Source: Suttonella sp. R2A3
GTDB taxonomy: Bacteria > Pseudomonadota > Gammaproteobacteria > Cardiobacteriales > Cardiobacteriaceae
Length of the DNA: 64,000 nt
Reading direction: 5' to 3'
NCBI RefSeq assembly: GCF_021513215.1
Contig: NZ_CP090975.1
Location: 489,501-553,500, forward strand
A program made the translations under genes and the position numbers. Shown here piece by piece: positions 28,801-43,520 of this stretch. Position 1 is the stretch's first letter, and each line of letters starts with the position of its first letter. The notes below the pieces were generated by a model. That model saw only the letters and a list, made by a program, of their open reading frames with translations, was not told the DNA's origin and did not search any database.

Positions 28801-29248
28801 TGATCATCCCTTGCTCGATCACCGCATAACTGCGCGCACCCACGCCACTGCCTTGCAATAAATCGATAATATCGCGACGTCGACAGCGTTTTTTATTGAT
28901 CAAATAGCGCGACTGCCCTTCACTATCGATTTCACGACGAATCACCAATTCGGCAAAATCGGCAAACGCGCCGCCGGCTTGCTGATCGCTGTTATCAAAA
29001 TGAAGCTCAACCGAGGCTTGACGGCTTGGCGCGCGACTTTGACAGCCAGCAAATATGACATCGCTCATCGCCTGACCGCGCAGCTGTTTGGCCGCACTTT
29101 CACCAAGCACCCAGCGCACCGCATCGATGATATTCGATTTACCACAGCCATTGGGCCCGAGGATCGCGGTTAGCGGTGCATCGACAGGAAACACCGTACG
29201 CTCGGGGAACGATTTAAAACCGTGTAAATGAATCGCGGTTAGGCGCAT
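25859..29248 (-). CDS. smc: chromosome partition ATPase SMC
   Basis: Condensin that entraps DNA loops and aids chromosome segregation. 1129 residues, a little shorter than the usual 1160-1190. N-terminal Walker A GPNGCGKS (31-38), long coiled coils rich in Gln/Glu/Ala, a central hinge (about 500-600), and the C-terminal ABC signature LSGGEKALTAIALVFALF and Walker B CLLDEVDAPLDD. Last gene of the parE-parC-acyltransferase-smc run, 7 bases after the acyltransferase. Gammaproteobacteria often use MukBEF instead, so SMC places this organism outside the enteric/Vibrio/Haemophilus group. Confidence 0.97.
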   Translation of the reverse strand: MRLTAIHLHGFKSFPERTVFPVDAPLTAILGPNGCGKSNIIDAVRWVLGESAAKQLRGQAMSDVIFAGCQSRAPSRQASVELHFDNSDQQAGGAFADFAELVIRREIDSEGQSRYLINKKRCRRRDIIDLLQGSGVGARSYAVIEQGMISRVIEAKPEELRSFIEEASGIAVYQSRRKESERRMARVNEHLTRHDDRLYDLTRQRSRLEQEAEIAQQYREIQRQISDQQHRLNSWQYHRLQIQQATLNKESTEYETQLIEMMAVLNREQTQLPEVVQQAEDALNTKRQAAANWRKAQQHEQLINQQQLSQNQALRHTSAQLNQLNERQARLDKQNAADGAQLRTMQEEVQQVERAQQNYDASYHQQQADYQNKEQTYHAQQAAYDTFTKQRAQRDAERAQAQSTFDQATNRLEALDQRIAERTQEQQAHEDHALAVEEAALAQETQALAVEDAEVELARIEANLQTTEAALNTAQQDEQAARDAFQHANHQYQTLQQWGEEAQEVPSSEAPLLLDALRVDPLWRTALERFLGKRLQAVYQAKGNHQNALAQQQALVSAGDVPLPWQEIVQSEAALSDWLADVWPLAEHDVDIDLKLLDKNKHYLTLDGTLITAHSIVPLRDGDQSGALARSAQRRTLAEELPALEAAWQDKIRAHEQAKINHQRLKIEITQAQQALASQREAHQQSANTLIIKRNAQQYAERLAAEQRAVLHSWQQERESTQQALNQAQAQLNTLPDDADDSAVDEQALTRVRDEWHSARQALNQLSQEKQTNETRLTTLRAHIQAYIEREARNEAEQDEIKVQQQYLTSEQETLSLALETLEEELIAANESLLEAETGMQDAEVREHEATQNVQRLERTLDRRQHEIDLAQHQMAQYQDRSATIDESIAQLQAHFLDSDRKAIIFPEDMTLDERSLQRSLKSSQRALTELGAVNLSAIETFRSVDEEYQTLNQQCEDLRQSLDQLNEAIRELDEETRQRLHETMGVINHHFAALFPRLFRGGEAALEWSEDDVLSAGVNIRVRPPGKTIKNLSALSGGEKALTAIALVFALFRLNPAPFCLLDEVDAPLDDGNVGRLTALLRDMAQHTQFVVITHHKTTMQACDHLIGVTMSEPGISRLVAVSFDEAQ

Positions 29249-29255
29249 TCGTCGG

Positions 29256-30961
29256 TTAACTTCTCAACAGCAATAACAAACGTTTTAAGCCGTTTTCTAG
29301 CTCTGCCATAAACGTTTTTACCGCAGCGCCCTGCTGGCGGCGGAAAATAACCATAAAGTTCAGATGATTGCGGTTGGCAGAATAATTAACGCCTAAGCCT
29401 TCAGCATGTGTTGGCGCAAAAGCGACATTGCCGATGGTATGGTGTGGGCCGAGCGAGGAAGACGATAAGAAATCTTCACTGAGCAAACGTAAGCCCTCAT
29501 CTTTAAAAAACGCCACGTCTTCATCGCCTTGTTCGGCCATGATCTGCAAGCCTAATAAATGACGGTGCACACCCTCGCCGCGTTTACACGCCTTAATCCG
29601 CGCTTTATGCTCATCATTAAACGCTTCAAGCTGGGCAAGGGTGGCTTTGCTGTTCGCCATTGCACGCACTAAGGCAAGCGACTGCTCAGATACCGGGCGT
29701 AAGCATTCGGTGCGCCCTTGAATATAATGACGCATATCAACGGCTTCATAGGTTGAGCGCACACGGTCAAAGGTGGCGTATTGCGCATATTGCAATATCA
29801 GCTGACAGATCCCATCGAGACTATAGTCTTGTAAGAGATTTTGGTCTTCTTCGTTAAGGGTTAGCTCGTTGTGCCACACACGCAAGCTTTCCGCGCGACG
29901 GCTATATTCTGCCAACGCTTCTTTGAGCAATAAACGGGTTTGTTCGTCAATCGACCACTCCAGCGATTGCATCCCGAGATGTTCACCAAGTAAATTTTTG
30001 CGCGGGCAGTCTTGGGCGTCATAGTGTGCCTGTGCACGCTTGATAATCTCTTCGAGTACTGCCGCATCGTTCCAAGTATGCTCAAAATGCACATAATAGC
30101 GATCGTCTTTCAAATAACAGCAATAATTGAGCGGTTTGTACGCCCACACATTACCACCATCGCCAAAAATTACATCAGCAATCGTACTATCGGCATCGGT
30201 AAAATGCTCATTATTCAAGCTAAGCACAAATAACGCACGCTCCACACACTGCCAGATTCGACTGTTATCGTCACGACAAATCAATTGCGCGCGAATTTCA
30301 GTGGCGGTTTCTGCTGGAAGCACTGAAGGTGCGGTAAAGGCAATTTCTGCTTGTTGATCGTGTTTTTCCAATATCTCGTGGATGACGTTATCGATTTGCG
30401 CCGGCGTTGCCACATTGCCCTGTTCATCGAGCACTTCCACCCGCCAAGCATAGCCTAAATACAAGACAACAATATGCCGTGAAGGCTCATCGCTATCGTT
30501 AAAAACGTAGCGATCAATATCTTTGCCCGGACGCCGTGAAGCGCCTTTTAAAATAGCCATCTGCGACATACACAGCTTTTCACCGCGTGGACTTTTGCTC
30601 GGCTCAATATTTTCTAATTGAAAATCCGCATGCACTTGCACCAGCGCGCTAATAAAGTGCGCTGCACGTTTGAGTCCATTTTGTGTTGCCTTCCAAGCGA
30701 TTTCCATCGCGACATTGGTTGATAACGGCAAACTGTCGCGATTGCGTAAGTTATTTTCACGCCAACGCTCAATCAGCCACGAATTCGGCGCACAACCGGC
30801 AGAAAAATGCTGTAATGCTTCCTGTAGACGCGGCCCAGCATCACTTTTAAACGTTTCCACCGCAACCACTGATTGCTTATAAGTTTTCTCATCAACAAGT
30901 GGCTTTAGCCATCGGAGATACCGCTCTAACGTGTCGTTTAAAGCCGGAATCGGTAAAGGGG

Positions 30962-30965
<4 letters not shown>
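29256..30965 (-). CDS. choline/carnitine O-acyltransferase family protein (CPT2/CrAT-like)
   Basis: Family members swap acyl groups between CoA and carnitine or choline. The 569-residue protein covers the whole fold: N-terminal [30 protein letters not shown] and [19 protein letters not shown], all collinear with CPT2; catalytic His296 in FEHTWND; RTE at 418-420 in QGRTECLRP; CoA-site region [20 protein letters not shown] (453-472); SSSS at 501-504 for the STS motif; GLGVNY at 523-528. No targeting peptide or membrane segment. This is mainly a eukaryotic enzyme family and rare in bacteria. It overlaps parC by 4 bases and precedes smc by 7, so it is co-expressed with replication and segregation genes. 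Substrate and acyl length cannot be told from sequence. Confidence 0.88.
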
Positions 30966-35124
<4,159 letters not shown>

Positions 35125-35167
35125 TTAAGGGTTAAAAATACGATAAACATGCCATTATAGTCAGCTA

Positions 35168-36385
35168 TTATTTTCCTTGCGAGCGTTGACGTTCAGCAAG
35201 GCGTCTTCTAAGCATTTCGTGTTCCAGACTTTCATCACTTTGGATCTTAAATGACATTTTTGACTGCATCGCCTGTGCCATAGGTCGTTCAGATTCATTA
35301 CGTACACGCACACGAAAATCATTCGGTGAATCAACAAACATTTCTGCGTCTTCAAAGCTAATTAGGTCTTTTTCGTAGAGATCAAAAATACACTGATCAA
35401 AGGTAAAAACACCATCATCGATATTCGCACGTTCCATAGCGTCATGGATTTTTTCTAATTCACCTTCATGAATCAATTTTTCAATATACGGCGTTAAACA
35501 CATCATCTCCATCGCCACAATACGCCCTTCCTGATTAGACCGCGGTAACAACCGTTGCACTAAAATACATTCTAGATGTGTTGCCAATTCTTCTAACAGC
35601 ATTTTACGCTGATCTCTTGGGAAAAAATTTACGATACGATCAAGGGCGTGTACAGCATTGGTTGCGTGCAAAGTCGCCAAGCAAAGATGACCTGTTTCTG
35701 CGAAATGAATCGCGTATTCCATCGTTTCTTGGTCTCGAATCTCCCCAATCAAAATCACATTCGGCGCTTGACGCAGAGAGTTTTTTAGTGCCGTACCAAA
35801 CGATTCCGTATCAATACCGATCTCTCGTTGAATCACCACCGATTTTTTCGATTGATACATGAACTCAATCGGATCTTCCACGGTAATAATATGACCCCGT
35901 CTTTGTTCATTACGCCGGTCAATCATCGCCGCCAGCGTCGTCGATTTCCCGGTTCCGGTAGCACCACAGACAATCACCAACCCTCGTTTGAGCATCGCAA
36001 GGTCTTTAATTTTTTGCTCCCCCGGTAAATGTAGATCCTCAATTTTAGGAATGACTGATGGGATTAAACGCAAAACAATTCCAGGCTTACTGCGCTGCAT
36101 ATAGGCATTCAAACGAAATAAAGAAAGATTCGGGATATCCACCATCACATTCATTTCGTTGGTTTTTAAATATTGCTCATAAGCTTCTGGGCGAACGATA
36201 GTTTTAAGCAGATTGTAGACATCCTTGCTTTCAAACCACAGATTCTTCATATAGTGCATTAAGCCATTGATTTTAATCGCTACATGGTTTTCAGCATTAA
36301 TAAAAATATCGGAGGCTTCGCGCTCTACCGCAGTCGCTGCAATTTTTTCAAAAATCGCTCTAATTTTGTCTTGCTCAATGACCAT
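35168..36385 (-). CDS. pilU: type IV pilus retraction ATPase PilU
   Basis: PilT paralogue of 405 residues that assists pilus retraction at the inner membrane base. Walker A CGATGTGKST near 139, the Asp box TVEDPIEFMYQ, LIGEIRDQET as Walker B and HLCLATLHATNAVHALDRI as the His box. The C-terminal extension of about 50 charged residues beyond PilT is typical for PilU. It follows pilT by 8 bases on the same strand. Confidence 0.95.
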   Translation of the reverse strand: MVIEQDKIRAIFEKIAATAVEREASDIFINAENHVAIKINGLMHYMKNLWFESKDVYNLLKTIVRPEAYEQYLKTNEMNVMVDIPNLSLFRLNAYMQRSKPGIVLRLIPSVIPKIEDLHLPGEQKIKDLAMLKRGLVIVCGATGTGKSTTLAAMIDRRNEQRRGHIITVEDPIEFMYQSKKSVVIQREIGIDTESFGTALKNSLRQAPNVILIGEIRDQETMEYAIHFAETGHLCLATLHATNAVHALDRIVNFFPRDQRKMLLEELATHLECILVQRLLPRSNQEGRIVAMEMMCLTPYIEKLIHEGELEKIHDAMERANIDDGVFTFDQCIFDLYEKDLISFEDAEMFVDSPNDFRVRVRNESERPMAQAMQSKMSFKIQSDESLEHEMLRRRLAERQRSQGK

Positions 36386-36393
36386 AACGTTCC

Positions 36394-37440
36394 TTAGAAT
36401 GAGTATTTATCTTGGGCTTTAGTGCGCGCATGCTCTGAATCGACAACCCCTTTCATCACCAAATCCTGCAACGATTGGTCTAAGGTTTGCATACCGTGCT
36501 GCGCACCGGTTTGAATCATCGAATAGATTTGTGCAACCTTATCCTCACGAATCAAGTTTTTCACTGCAGGCGTACCGACTAACACTTCATGCGCTGCAAC
36601 ACGCCCACCAGTTTGTTTTTTGAGTAAGGTTTGTGCGATAACCGCGCGAAGTGACTCAGAAAGCATCGAACGAACCAATTGCTTTTCTTCGCCAGGGAAC
36701 ACATCGATAATCCGATCGATGGTTTTGGCCGCTGAACTGGTATGCAGTGTACCAAAGACTAAATGGCCTGTTTCGGCAGCAGTGAGCGCTAAACGAATCG
36801 TTTCTAAATCACGCAGCTCACCAACCAGAATAATATCCGGGTCCTCACGAAGCGCCGCGCGCAAGGCGTTATTAAAACTTTGCGTATGACGATAAACTTC
36901 ACGCTGGTTAATCAAAGACTTATTGCTTTGATGGACGAATTCAATCGGATCTTCGATGGTGAGGATATGTTCGTGTTTGGTGTTATTAATATGATCGAGC
37001 ATCGCCGCCAAAGTGGTTGACTTACCCGAACCCGTCGGACCAGTAACCAGCACCAATCCACGCGGCACATCGATGATATCAACAAATTTCTCCGGCGCAC
37101 CAAGCTCCCGTAAGGAAAGTACTTTGCTAGGAATAATCCGGAAAACAACGGCGATCCCACGGTTTTGATTAAACACATTGACACGAAAACGCGAAATACC
37201 GCGAATTTCGGTGGAAAAATCCGCTTCCCACGTTTCCTCAAAATCACGCACCATCGAATTGGCCATAATGTCATAAACCATATTGCGCAGCTCTTGCGCA
37301 TCAAGCTCAGGCATGTTAAGACGCTTGATATCCCCATCAACACGCACTATTGGCGGTAAGCCGGAGCTTAAATGCAAATCTGAGGCATTATTTTGATGGG
37401 CAAAACGCAATAAATCATCTAACAAAGTTTTGCTGGCCAT
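36394..37440 (-). CDS. pilT: type IV pilus twitching motility ATPase PilT
   Basis: Hexameric motor that retracts type IV pili, giving twitching, DNA uptake and phage sensitivity. 348 residues from the ATG at 37440; Walker A GPTGSGKS at 134-141, TIEDPIEFVH, LVGELRDLET, and the AIRNLIRE-like retraction motif (AVKNLIRED). The open frame reaches 37521, but MASKTLLDDLLRFA at 37440 fits the family and is preceded by AGAGGGTAACC. Divergent from proC. Confidence 0.96.
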   Translation of the reverse strand: MASKTLLDDLLRFAHQNNASDLHLSSGLPPIVRVDGDIKRLNMPELDAQELRNMVYDIMANSMVRDFEETWEADFSTEIRGISRFRVNVFNQNRGIAVVFRIIPSKVLSLRELGAPEKFVDIIDVPRGLVLVTGPTGSGKSTTLAAMLDHINNTKHEHILTIEDPIEFVHQSNKSLINQREVYRHTQSFNNALRAALREDPDIILVGELRDLETIRLALTAAETGHLVFGTLHTSSAAKTIDRIIDVFPGEEKQLVRSMLSESLRAVIAQTLLKKQTGGRVAAHEVLVGTPAVKNLIREDKVAQIYSMIQTGAQHGMQTLDQSLQDLVMKGVVDSEHARTKAQDKYSF

Positions 37441-37552
37441 GGTTACCCTCTTTGTGATTTTTCGGTAACATTCTAACCTAAATAAGACCATCCTGACCAA
37501 ATAAAGAAATCGTGGTACCATTTCCCATCATTTCACCTACTTAGAAGGCATT

Positions 37553-38398
37553 ATGACCCAATCGATTATTGGCTTTATCGGCGCCGGACACATGAGCCAG
37601 GCCGTGATCGCCGGCATGCTCAGCGAAGAAGAGCGCGCATTTCAACCCTCGCAAGTGATCGCCACTTGTCACACCAAACCAAGCGCAAAGGCGGTGAGTG
37701 AGCGCTTTGCGATTGATTGTCGCACGGATAATCAATGGTTATGCGAACAAGCTGATGTCATCATCTTAGGGGTCAAACCCCAAGATATGCACGCGCTGCT
37801 TAAAGAAATCACCAAATATGACCTCAACGACAAAATCATCATCACCCTAGCCGCTGGGATTGATACCGCTTCGTATCGCAAACTGCTCGGTGATGAGCTG
37901 CCGATTGTACGCACCATGCCGAATATCGCTGCCGAAGTTCAAGCCTCTGTCACTGGCATTTACAGCGATCTTGATTTGGACGACGCTGATACGGCGCTGA
38001 TTGAGCAGATCATCAGCAGCTGTGGAGATAGCCTGTGGCTCGACGATGAAACGCAAATTGATGGTGTAATGGCGATGGCTGGTAGTGGCATTGCGTATTT
38101 CTTCCGCTTTATGCAGGCGATGGCTCAATCAGGCGAGCGTTACGGTTTTGAACGTGATGAAGCTTATGACATTGTAACGTTGACCGCGCTTGGTGCAGCC
38201 AGTCTCGCGTTAGAAAATGCTGATAACAACACATCTTTTGCCAAACTCTGCCAACAAGTCGCGGTTAAAGGCGGCACCACCGCCGAAGGTATCAATGTGC
38301 TTGATGGACGAGATATCGACAGCACACTGCGTGAGACCATGGATGCGGTTATCGATCGAGCCCGTGCCTTACGCGACGACTTAACCGGAGACTGGTAA
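37553..38398 (+). CDS. proC: pyrroline-5-carboxylate reductase
   Basis: Last step of proline synthesis, NAD(P)H-dependent. 281 residues with the Rossmann motif GFIGAGHMSQA at 7-17 and the C-terminal signature VAVKGGTTAEGINVL. Ribosome binding site AGAAGG. In many gammaproteobacteria yggS lies between pilT and proC; here it is missing. Followed by yggT with a one-base gap. Confidence 0.97.
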   Translation: MTQSIIGFIGAGHMSQAVIAGMLSEEERAFQPSQVIATCHTKPSAKAVSERFAIDCRTDNQWLCEQADVIILGVKPQDMHALLKEITKYDLNDKIIITLAAGIDTASYRKLLGDELPIVRTMPNIAAEVQASVTGIYSDLDLDDADTALIEQIISSCGDSLWLDDETQIDGVMAMAGSGIAYFFRFMQAMAQSGERYGFERDEAYDIVTLTALGAASLALENADNNTSFAKLCQQVAVKGGTTAEGINVLDGRDIDSTLRETMDAVIDRARALRDDLTGDW

Positions 38399-38399
38399 G

Positions 38400-38918
38400 A
38401 TGATGCATCTCATTGGTTTTATCATTCAACTGGCGATTGCGGTCTTTATTATCCGTTTTCACGCTAATGCTTATTACCTTGGTGACAATCCAGTGGTAGC
38501 CAAGCTCAACGAATTCACCAATCCGTTGGTATTGCCCTTCCAACGACTCATACCGAGCAAACGCTTTGATATTGCTTCGCTAATACCGGCGTTGATTATC
38601 GCGGTATTAGCCGCTTTTATTACCGCACGTGTCGCTTATCATGCGCTCATTATCGGGGTGAACATTTTCTTACTCGGCACCTGGTTACAGGTCGTGTTTT
38701 ATGCGATGTTAATTGTGGTGATTGGCTCGTGGTTACAGGCAGATTCACGTCAACCGGTGATGCAAATCGCCTTAGCGTGTTGTGAATGGTTGCTCGCGCC
38801 AATCCGTCAGATTATCCCATCACTGGGTGGGCTTGATTTTTCACCAATTGCTGCGCTGTTTGCGATTCAATTCGCGCGCCAAGGCCTTAATTGGCTCACC
38901 TCACAACTACTTTTTTAA
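38400..38918 (+). CDS. yggT: YggT family integral membrane protein
   Basis: 172 residues with about four hydrophobic segments arranged as two repeats (near 5-28, 65-85, 85-110, 145-165) and the family pattern [10 protein letters not shown] and [20 protein letters not shown]. Function is not settled; in other bacteria it is linked to osmotic shock tolerance and cell-envelope organisation. Conserved next to proC, as here. Confidence 0.93.
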   Translation: MMHLIGFIIQLAIAVFIIRFHANAYYLGDNPVVAKLNEFTNPLVLPFQRLIPSKRFDIASLIPALIIAVLAAFITARVAYHALIIGVNIFLLGTWLQVVFYAMLIVVIGSWLQADSRQPVMQIALACCEWLLAPIRQIIPSLGGLDFSPIAALFAIQFARQGLNWLTSQLLF

Positions 38919-38920
38919 CC

Positions 38921-40786
38921 ATGATGCGCTACCCACAAACTTATGATGTAATCGTTGTTGGCGGTGGTCATGCCGGCGTTGAAGCCGCCTGTGCCGCAGC
39001 ACGGATGGGGGTTCGCACCCTTCTGCTGACGCATAACATTGAAACCATTGGACAAATGAGCTGTAATCCTGCGATTGGCGGGATTGGTAAAGGGCATTTG
39101 GTGAAAGAAGTCGATGCGCTTGGCGGATTGATGGCGCGTGCCGCTGATCATGCAGGCATCCAATGGCGCACGCTCAACAGCCGCAAAGGCCCAGCAGTAC
39201 GCGCCACCCGCGCCCAAGCTGACCGGATTTTATACAAAGCTGCCATTCGCCAGCTGGTTGAAACCCAACAACATCTCGATATCTTCCAATCACCAGTCAC
39301 TGATGTGATTGTTGAAGGTGCGCGTGTGACAGGGGTTAAAACCAAGCACCAAATCGATTTTTACGCACAAACGGTTGTCCTGACTGCGGGCACGTTTTTA
39401 GGCGGTAAGATCCATGTTGGGCTGAATAATTTCTCTGGTGGTCGCGCTGGTGACCCACCTTCCATAGAGCTCTCACAACGTTTACGTGATCTGCCGTTTG
39501 ATGTGGCACGCTTAAAAACCGGCACCCCACCACGTATTGATGCGCGCACGGTTGATTTTGCCATGCTCACTGAACAACCCGGCGATGATCCACGACCGGT
39601 GTTTTCATTTATGGGGAACCGCGCGCAACATCCAGCGCAAGTATCTTGCTATATCGCGCACACCAACGAACAAGCCCACGATGTTATTCGTCGCTACCTC
39701 GACCAATCGCCGATGTATACAGGGGTAATCAACGCCAGTGGCCCGCGTTATTGCCCCTCGATTGAAGATAAGGTGATGCGTTTTGCTGATAAAACCAGCC
39801 ATCAAGTTTTTATCGAGCCGGAAAGCTTAACCACTAACGAGCTCTACCCTAACGGCGTTTCAACCAGTTTACCGTTTGAAGCACAAATCCAATACATCCA
39901 CGCGATGAAGGGTCTAGAGCAAGCCTTCATTACCCGACCCGGTTATGCAATCGAATACGATTTCTTTAACCCGCAAGGCCTACACCATCACCTAGAAACC
40001 AAAACGATCAGCAACCTCTTTTTCGCCGGGCAAATCAACGGTACCACCGGCTACGAAGAAGCCGCCGCCCAAGGTTTATTGGCCGGAATCAACGCCGCAC
40101 GACGCGTGCAGGAACGCGAACCATGGTATCCCACTCGAGAACAAGCCTATATTGGCGTTTTGGTCGATGATTTAATCACCCAAGGTACATCCGAACCCTA
40201 CCGCATGTTCACCTCACGCGCTGAATACCGCCTGCTGTTACGCGAAGACAACGCTGATGCGCGCTTAACCGAGACCGGCTATCAACTCGGTGTGGTGGAT
40301 GAAGCGCGCTATCAAGTGTTCAGCGAAAAAATGGAAGCGATTGCACAGGAACAATCGCGCCTGACCACAACCTTGGTTCGCCCGGCACAATTACCCGAAC
40401 TCAAGCAACCGACCCATGCTGCAGAGTTACTCAAGCGCCCGGAAATCACCTACGAAACCTTAGCTGCCTTGCCTGAATTCAGCGCACCTGAGCTCAGTGA
40501 TGAAGTCATCGAGCAAATCAACATTCATGCTAAATACGATGGTTATATTGCGCGGCAACAGGCAGAGGTGGTCAAAATGCGTGGTCAGCGTGAACAGCGC
40601 CTGCCGGTGCCCTTTGATTATGCCAAAGTGCGTGGATTATCGGCTGAAGTTGCCGAAAAATTACAGCGTGTGCAACCGGTGAATATCGACCAAGCGGCAA
40701 GAATCCCGGGGGTGACCCCTGCTGCGTTATCACTACTGCATATCTATCTTAAAAAACAGTCTCATTCACAGGAACACCGTTTATGA
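38921..40786 (+). CDS. mnmG: tRNA uridine-5-carboxymethylaminomethyl modification enzyme MnmG (GidA)
   Basis: FAD protein that with MnmE modifies the wobble uridine of several tRNAs. About 621 residues: FAD motif [19 protein letters not shown], the signature [23 protein letters not shown] (split here: [18 protein letters not shown]), GGRAGDPPS and the C-terminal helical domain with RLTTLVRP-like linker. The frame is open to 38891, inside yggT; the ATG at 38921 (or 38924) just after the yggT stop gives the expected [15 protein letters not shown] start. Usually followed by rsmG; here by a small unknown ORF. Confidence 0.95.
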   Translation: MMRYPQTYDVIVVGGGHAGVEAACAAARMGVRTLLLTHNIETIGQMSCNPAIGGIGKGHLVKEVDALGGLMARAADHAGIQWRTLNSRKGPAVRATRAQADRILYKAAIRQLVETQQHLDIFQSPVTDVIVEGARVTGVKTKHQIDFYAQTVVLTAGTFLGGKIHVGLNNFSGGRAGDPPSIELSQRLRDLPFDVARLKTGTPPRIDARTVDFAMLTEQPGDDPRPVFSFMGNRAQHPAQVSCYIAHTNEQAHDVIRRYLDQSPMYTGVINASGPRYCPSIEDKVMRFADKTSHQVFIEPESLTTNELYPNGVSTSLPFEAQIQYIHAMKGLEQAFITRPGYAIEYDFFNPQGLHHHLETKTISNLFFAGQINGTTGYEEAAAQGLLAGINAARRVQEREPWYPTREQAYIGVLVDDLITQGTSEPYRMFTSRAEYRLLLREDNADARLTETGYQLGVVDEARYQVFSEKMEAIAQEQSRLTTTLVRPAQLPELKQPTHAAELLKRPEITYETLAALPEFSAPELSDEVIEQINIHAKYDGYIARQQAEVVKMRGQREQRLPVPFDYAKVRGLSAEVAEKLQRVQPVNIDQAARIPGVTPAALSLLHIYLKKQSHSQEHRL

Positions 40787-40983
40787 AATTCTTTGGTTCA
40801 AAAGCGCCAAAAATCCGTTGGCAGACCCTCAGCAGCGACCAGAAAAAAATTGCCTCACTGTACCGCAGCCCAGTGCCGGGCGGCTGGCTGATTAGCAGCG
40901 GTGAAGATGGCGGGGTCACCTTCATTCCTGATGCTGAGCACCAATGGGATGGCTATAGCTTAGAGAATATTCTGCCCAAATAG
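40783..40983 (+). CDS. small hypothetical protein (66 residues)
   Basis: Its ATG overlaps the mnmG stop by 4 bases, the arrangement of a real downstream cistron. The product is soluble-looking, with many Ser/Gly/Trp, KIRWQTLSS near the N-terminus and a [10 protein letters not shown] end. It has no signal peptide or membrane segment. I recognise no family. The region behind it up to ppsA has no coding potential. Confidence 0.65.
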   Translation: MKFFGSKAPKIRWQTLSSDQKKIASLYRSPVPGGWLISSGEDGGVTFIPDAEHQWDGYSLENILPK

Positions 40984-41044
40984 GCCGATTCTAGCGATAA
41001 ACAGAGACATGCTCTATTCCTTGCGCTTAATCGCCGAGTAAGGA

Positions 41045-41073
41045 TTGACTGTTTTGCTTATCGCGGTAATATT
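41045..41073 (+). promoter_or_regulatory. ppsA promoter candidate
   Basis: TTGACT (41045-41050) and AATATT (41068-41073), 17 bases apart, about 35 bases before the ppsA ATG. The -35 is good and the -10 mediocre. Confidence 0.45.
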
Positions 41074-41105
41074 CACCGTTTTACATTCGCTTATTAGGAC
41101 TCTCC

Positions 41106-43475
41106 ATGTCATACGTTCTCCCTTTTTCTCAGCTTGGTAAAAATGATATTGACTGCGTTGGTGGTAAAAACGCCTCTCTTGGTGAGATGATCAGCCATTT
41201 AAGCAATCTTGGCGTATCCGTACCGAACGGTTTTGCAACCACAGCCGAAGCGTTTCGCCTGTTTTTACAAGAAAACGATCTGGTCGAGGAAATCAATAGC
41301 ACGTTAGCCGCACTCGATGTCGATGATATTCACGCACTTACTGCGGCCGGTAAAAAGATTCGCCAAGCAATGATTGACGCGCCCTTCCCTGAGGTGCTAG
41401 AAAGCCAAATTCGCGACTATTATCAAAATTTTGCTGATGAAGTCGGTGACGGTGTGTCGTTTGCGGTGCGCTCATCAGCGACGGCCGAAGACTTACCTGA
41501 CGCCTCTTTTGCCGGGCAACAGGAAACGTTTTTAAACGTTCAGGGCATTGAAGCAATTCTGCACGCGATTAAAGAAGTGTTTGCTTCGCTGTATAACGAT
41601 CGAGCGATTGCCTATCGTGTCCACCAGGGCTTTGCCCATGAAAACGTCGCCTTATCTGCAGGTATTCAGCGCATGGTGCGCTCGGATTTAGCATCGAGCG
41701 GTGTGATGTTTACCTTAGACACCGAATCCGGTTTTCGCGATGTGATTTTCATCACCGCTTCTTATGGTCTTGGTGAGATGGTCGTACAAGGCGCGGTTAA
41801 CCCGGATGAATTCCACGTCCATAAAGCCACCTTGGAGGCTGGTCGTCCAGCGGTTATCCGTCGCACACTCGGCTCGAAAGCGCAGAAAATGGTGTATGCC
41901 AGCAAAGAAGCGAAAGAAACCGTGACCACCGAAGCGGTTGATGAAGCCGATAGCTTACGCTACGCGCTAAGCGATCAAGACATTGAAACGTTGGCACAAC
42001 AGGCGATGACCATTGAAGCCCATTACGGCTGCCCGATGGATATCGAATGGGGTAAAGACGGCCTTGATGGCAAGTTATATATTCTCCAGGCGCGTCCAGA
42101 AACAGTAAAAAGCCGCGACAATACGCATACTTTAGAGCGCTGGCAGCTCAATCAGCGTGGTGAGGTATTAGTCAGCGGTCGTGCGATTGGTCAGCGCATT
42201 GGCAGCGGCGTTGTGCGCGTGGTGAATAGTCTTGATCAAATGCATCTCGTTGAAGACGGCGATGTATTGGTGTCTGATATGACTGATCCGGATTGGGAGC
42301 CAGTGATGAAACGCGCGAGTGCGATTGTCACTAATCGTGGTGGCCGCACCTGTCACGCAGCAATTATCGCGCGCGAACTTGGCGTGCCAGCAGTCGTTGG
42401 CTGTGGGGATGCCACCGAATGCCTGCAAGACGGCCAACAAGTCACCGTATCTTGTGCTGAAGGCGATACCGGCTATATCTATAAAGGTGTGCTTGATTAC
42501 GCGGTGGAGCGCCACGAACTCGATAATATGCCCGATATCGGCTTTAACATCATGATGAACGTTGGCAACCCTGATCGTGCCTTTGATTTTGCCAGCTTGC
42601 CGAATGCTGGCGTTGGTCTGGCGCGCTTAGAATTTATCATCAACCGTATGATCGGCATTCACCCACGCGCTTTGCTCGAATACGAACAACTCGATACGTC
42701 GTTAAAAGCCGAAATCGCGCCATTGATTGCCGCTTATGACAGCCCGGTAGATTTTTATGTGCAACGACTCGTTGAAGGCATTTCTACAATTGCTGCAAGT
42801 TTTGCCGGCAAGCCAGTGATTGTGCGCATGTCGGATTTTAAATCCAACGAATACGCAAACTTACTTGGTGGTGAGAACTACGAACCCCACGAAGAAAACC
42901 CGATGCTCGGCTGGCGTGGTGCATCGCGCTATACCTCAGACGATTTCCGTGCCTGCTTTGAACTCGAATGTCGTGCGTTAAAAATCGTGCGGGATGACAT
43001 GGGACTGAGCAATGTTCAAATCATGATCCCATTTGTCCGCACACCGGATGAGGCCGCACAAGTGATCGAGATTTTGCGTGAGCAAGGGTTAGAGCGTGGC
43101 AAGAACGGCCTTAAGCTGATTATGATGTGTGAACTCCCTTCTAATGCTGTATTGGCTGAAGCATTTTTAGAGCATTTTGATGGTTTTTCGATCGGCTCAA
43201 ACGATATGACCCAGCTCTCGCTCGGTTCAGATCGCGACAGTGGTTTAATTTCCCACCTATTCGATGAGCGTAACCCAGCAGTTAAGGCGATGATGGCGAT
43301 GGCGATTGCTGCCTGTCGTAAACACGGCAAATACATTGGCATCTGCGGACAAGGCCCATCAGATCACCCAGATCTTGCCCATTGGCTGCGCGAACAGGGT
43401 ATCAGCAGTATCTCGCTCAACCCAGATTCGGTGGTACCAACTTGGTTATATCTCAGCCAACAGCTTAAAAGCTAA
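41106..43475 (+). CDS. ppsA: phosphoenolpyruvate synthase
   Basis: Makes PEP from pyruvate and ATP for gluconeogenesis. 789 residues in the standard order: N-terminal ATP-grasp ([20 protein letters not shown]), swivelling phosphohistidine domain with His417 in [14 protein letters not shown], and the C-terminal PEP/pyruvate barrel ending with [14 protein letters not shown]. Stands alone between promoter-bearing gaps. It would feed the glycogen genes on non-sugar carbon sources (inference). Confidence 0.97.
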   Translation: MSYVLPFSQLGKNDIDCVGGKNASLGEMISHLSNLGVSVPNGFATTAEAFRLFLQENDLVEEINSTLAALDVDDIHALTAAGKKIRQAMIDAPFPEVLESQIRDYYQNFADEVGDGVSFAVRSSATAEDLPDASFAGQQETFLNVQGIEAILHAIKEVFASLYNDRAIAYRVHQGFAHENVALSAGIQRMVRSDLASSGVMFTLDTESGFRDVIFITASYGLGEMVVQGAVNPDEFHVHKATLEAGRPAVIRRTLGSKAQKMVYASKEAKETVTTEAVDEADSLRYALSDQDIETLAQQAMTIEAHYGCPMDIEWGKDGLDGKLYILQARPETVKSRDNTHTLERWQLNQRGEVLVSGRAIGQRIGSGVVRVVNSLDQMHLVEDGDVLVSDMTDPDWEPVMKRASAIVTNRGGRTCHAAIIARELGVPAVVGCGDATECLQDGQQVTVSCAEGDTGYIYKGVLDYAVERHELDNMPDIGFNIMMNVGNPDRAFDFASLPNAGVGLARLEFIINRMIGIHPRALLEYEQLDTSLKAEIAPLIAAYDSPVDFYVQRLVEGISTIAASFAGKPVIVRMSDFKSNEYANLLGGENYEPHEENPMLGWRGASRYTSDDFRACFELECRALKIVRDDMGLSNVQIMIPFVRTPDEAAQVIEILREQGLERGKNGLKLIMMCELPSNAVLAEAFLEHFDGFSIGSNDMTQLSLGSDRDSGLISHLFDERNPAVKAMMAMAIAACRKHGKYIGICGQGPSDHPDLAHWLREQGISSISLNPDSVVPTWLYLSQQLKS

Positions 43476-43498
43476 GCGCGGTTAACACCCGTTGTATC

Positions 43499-43520
43499 GC
43501 GGCTATCGATCGATAGCCGC
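43499..43520. repeat. perfect 22-base palindrome at the ppsA/cutC convergent junction
   Basis: GCGGCTATCGATCGATAGCC plus GC reads the same on both strands and covers the last codons and stop of cutC. Outer arms add imperfect pairing (CGTTG with CAACG), giving a rod of about 40 bases. There is no T-run on either side, so it is not a classic terminator; it could still act as a transcript-stabilising or Rho-dependent boundary. Confidence 0.7.
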
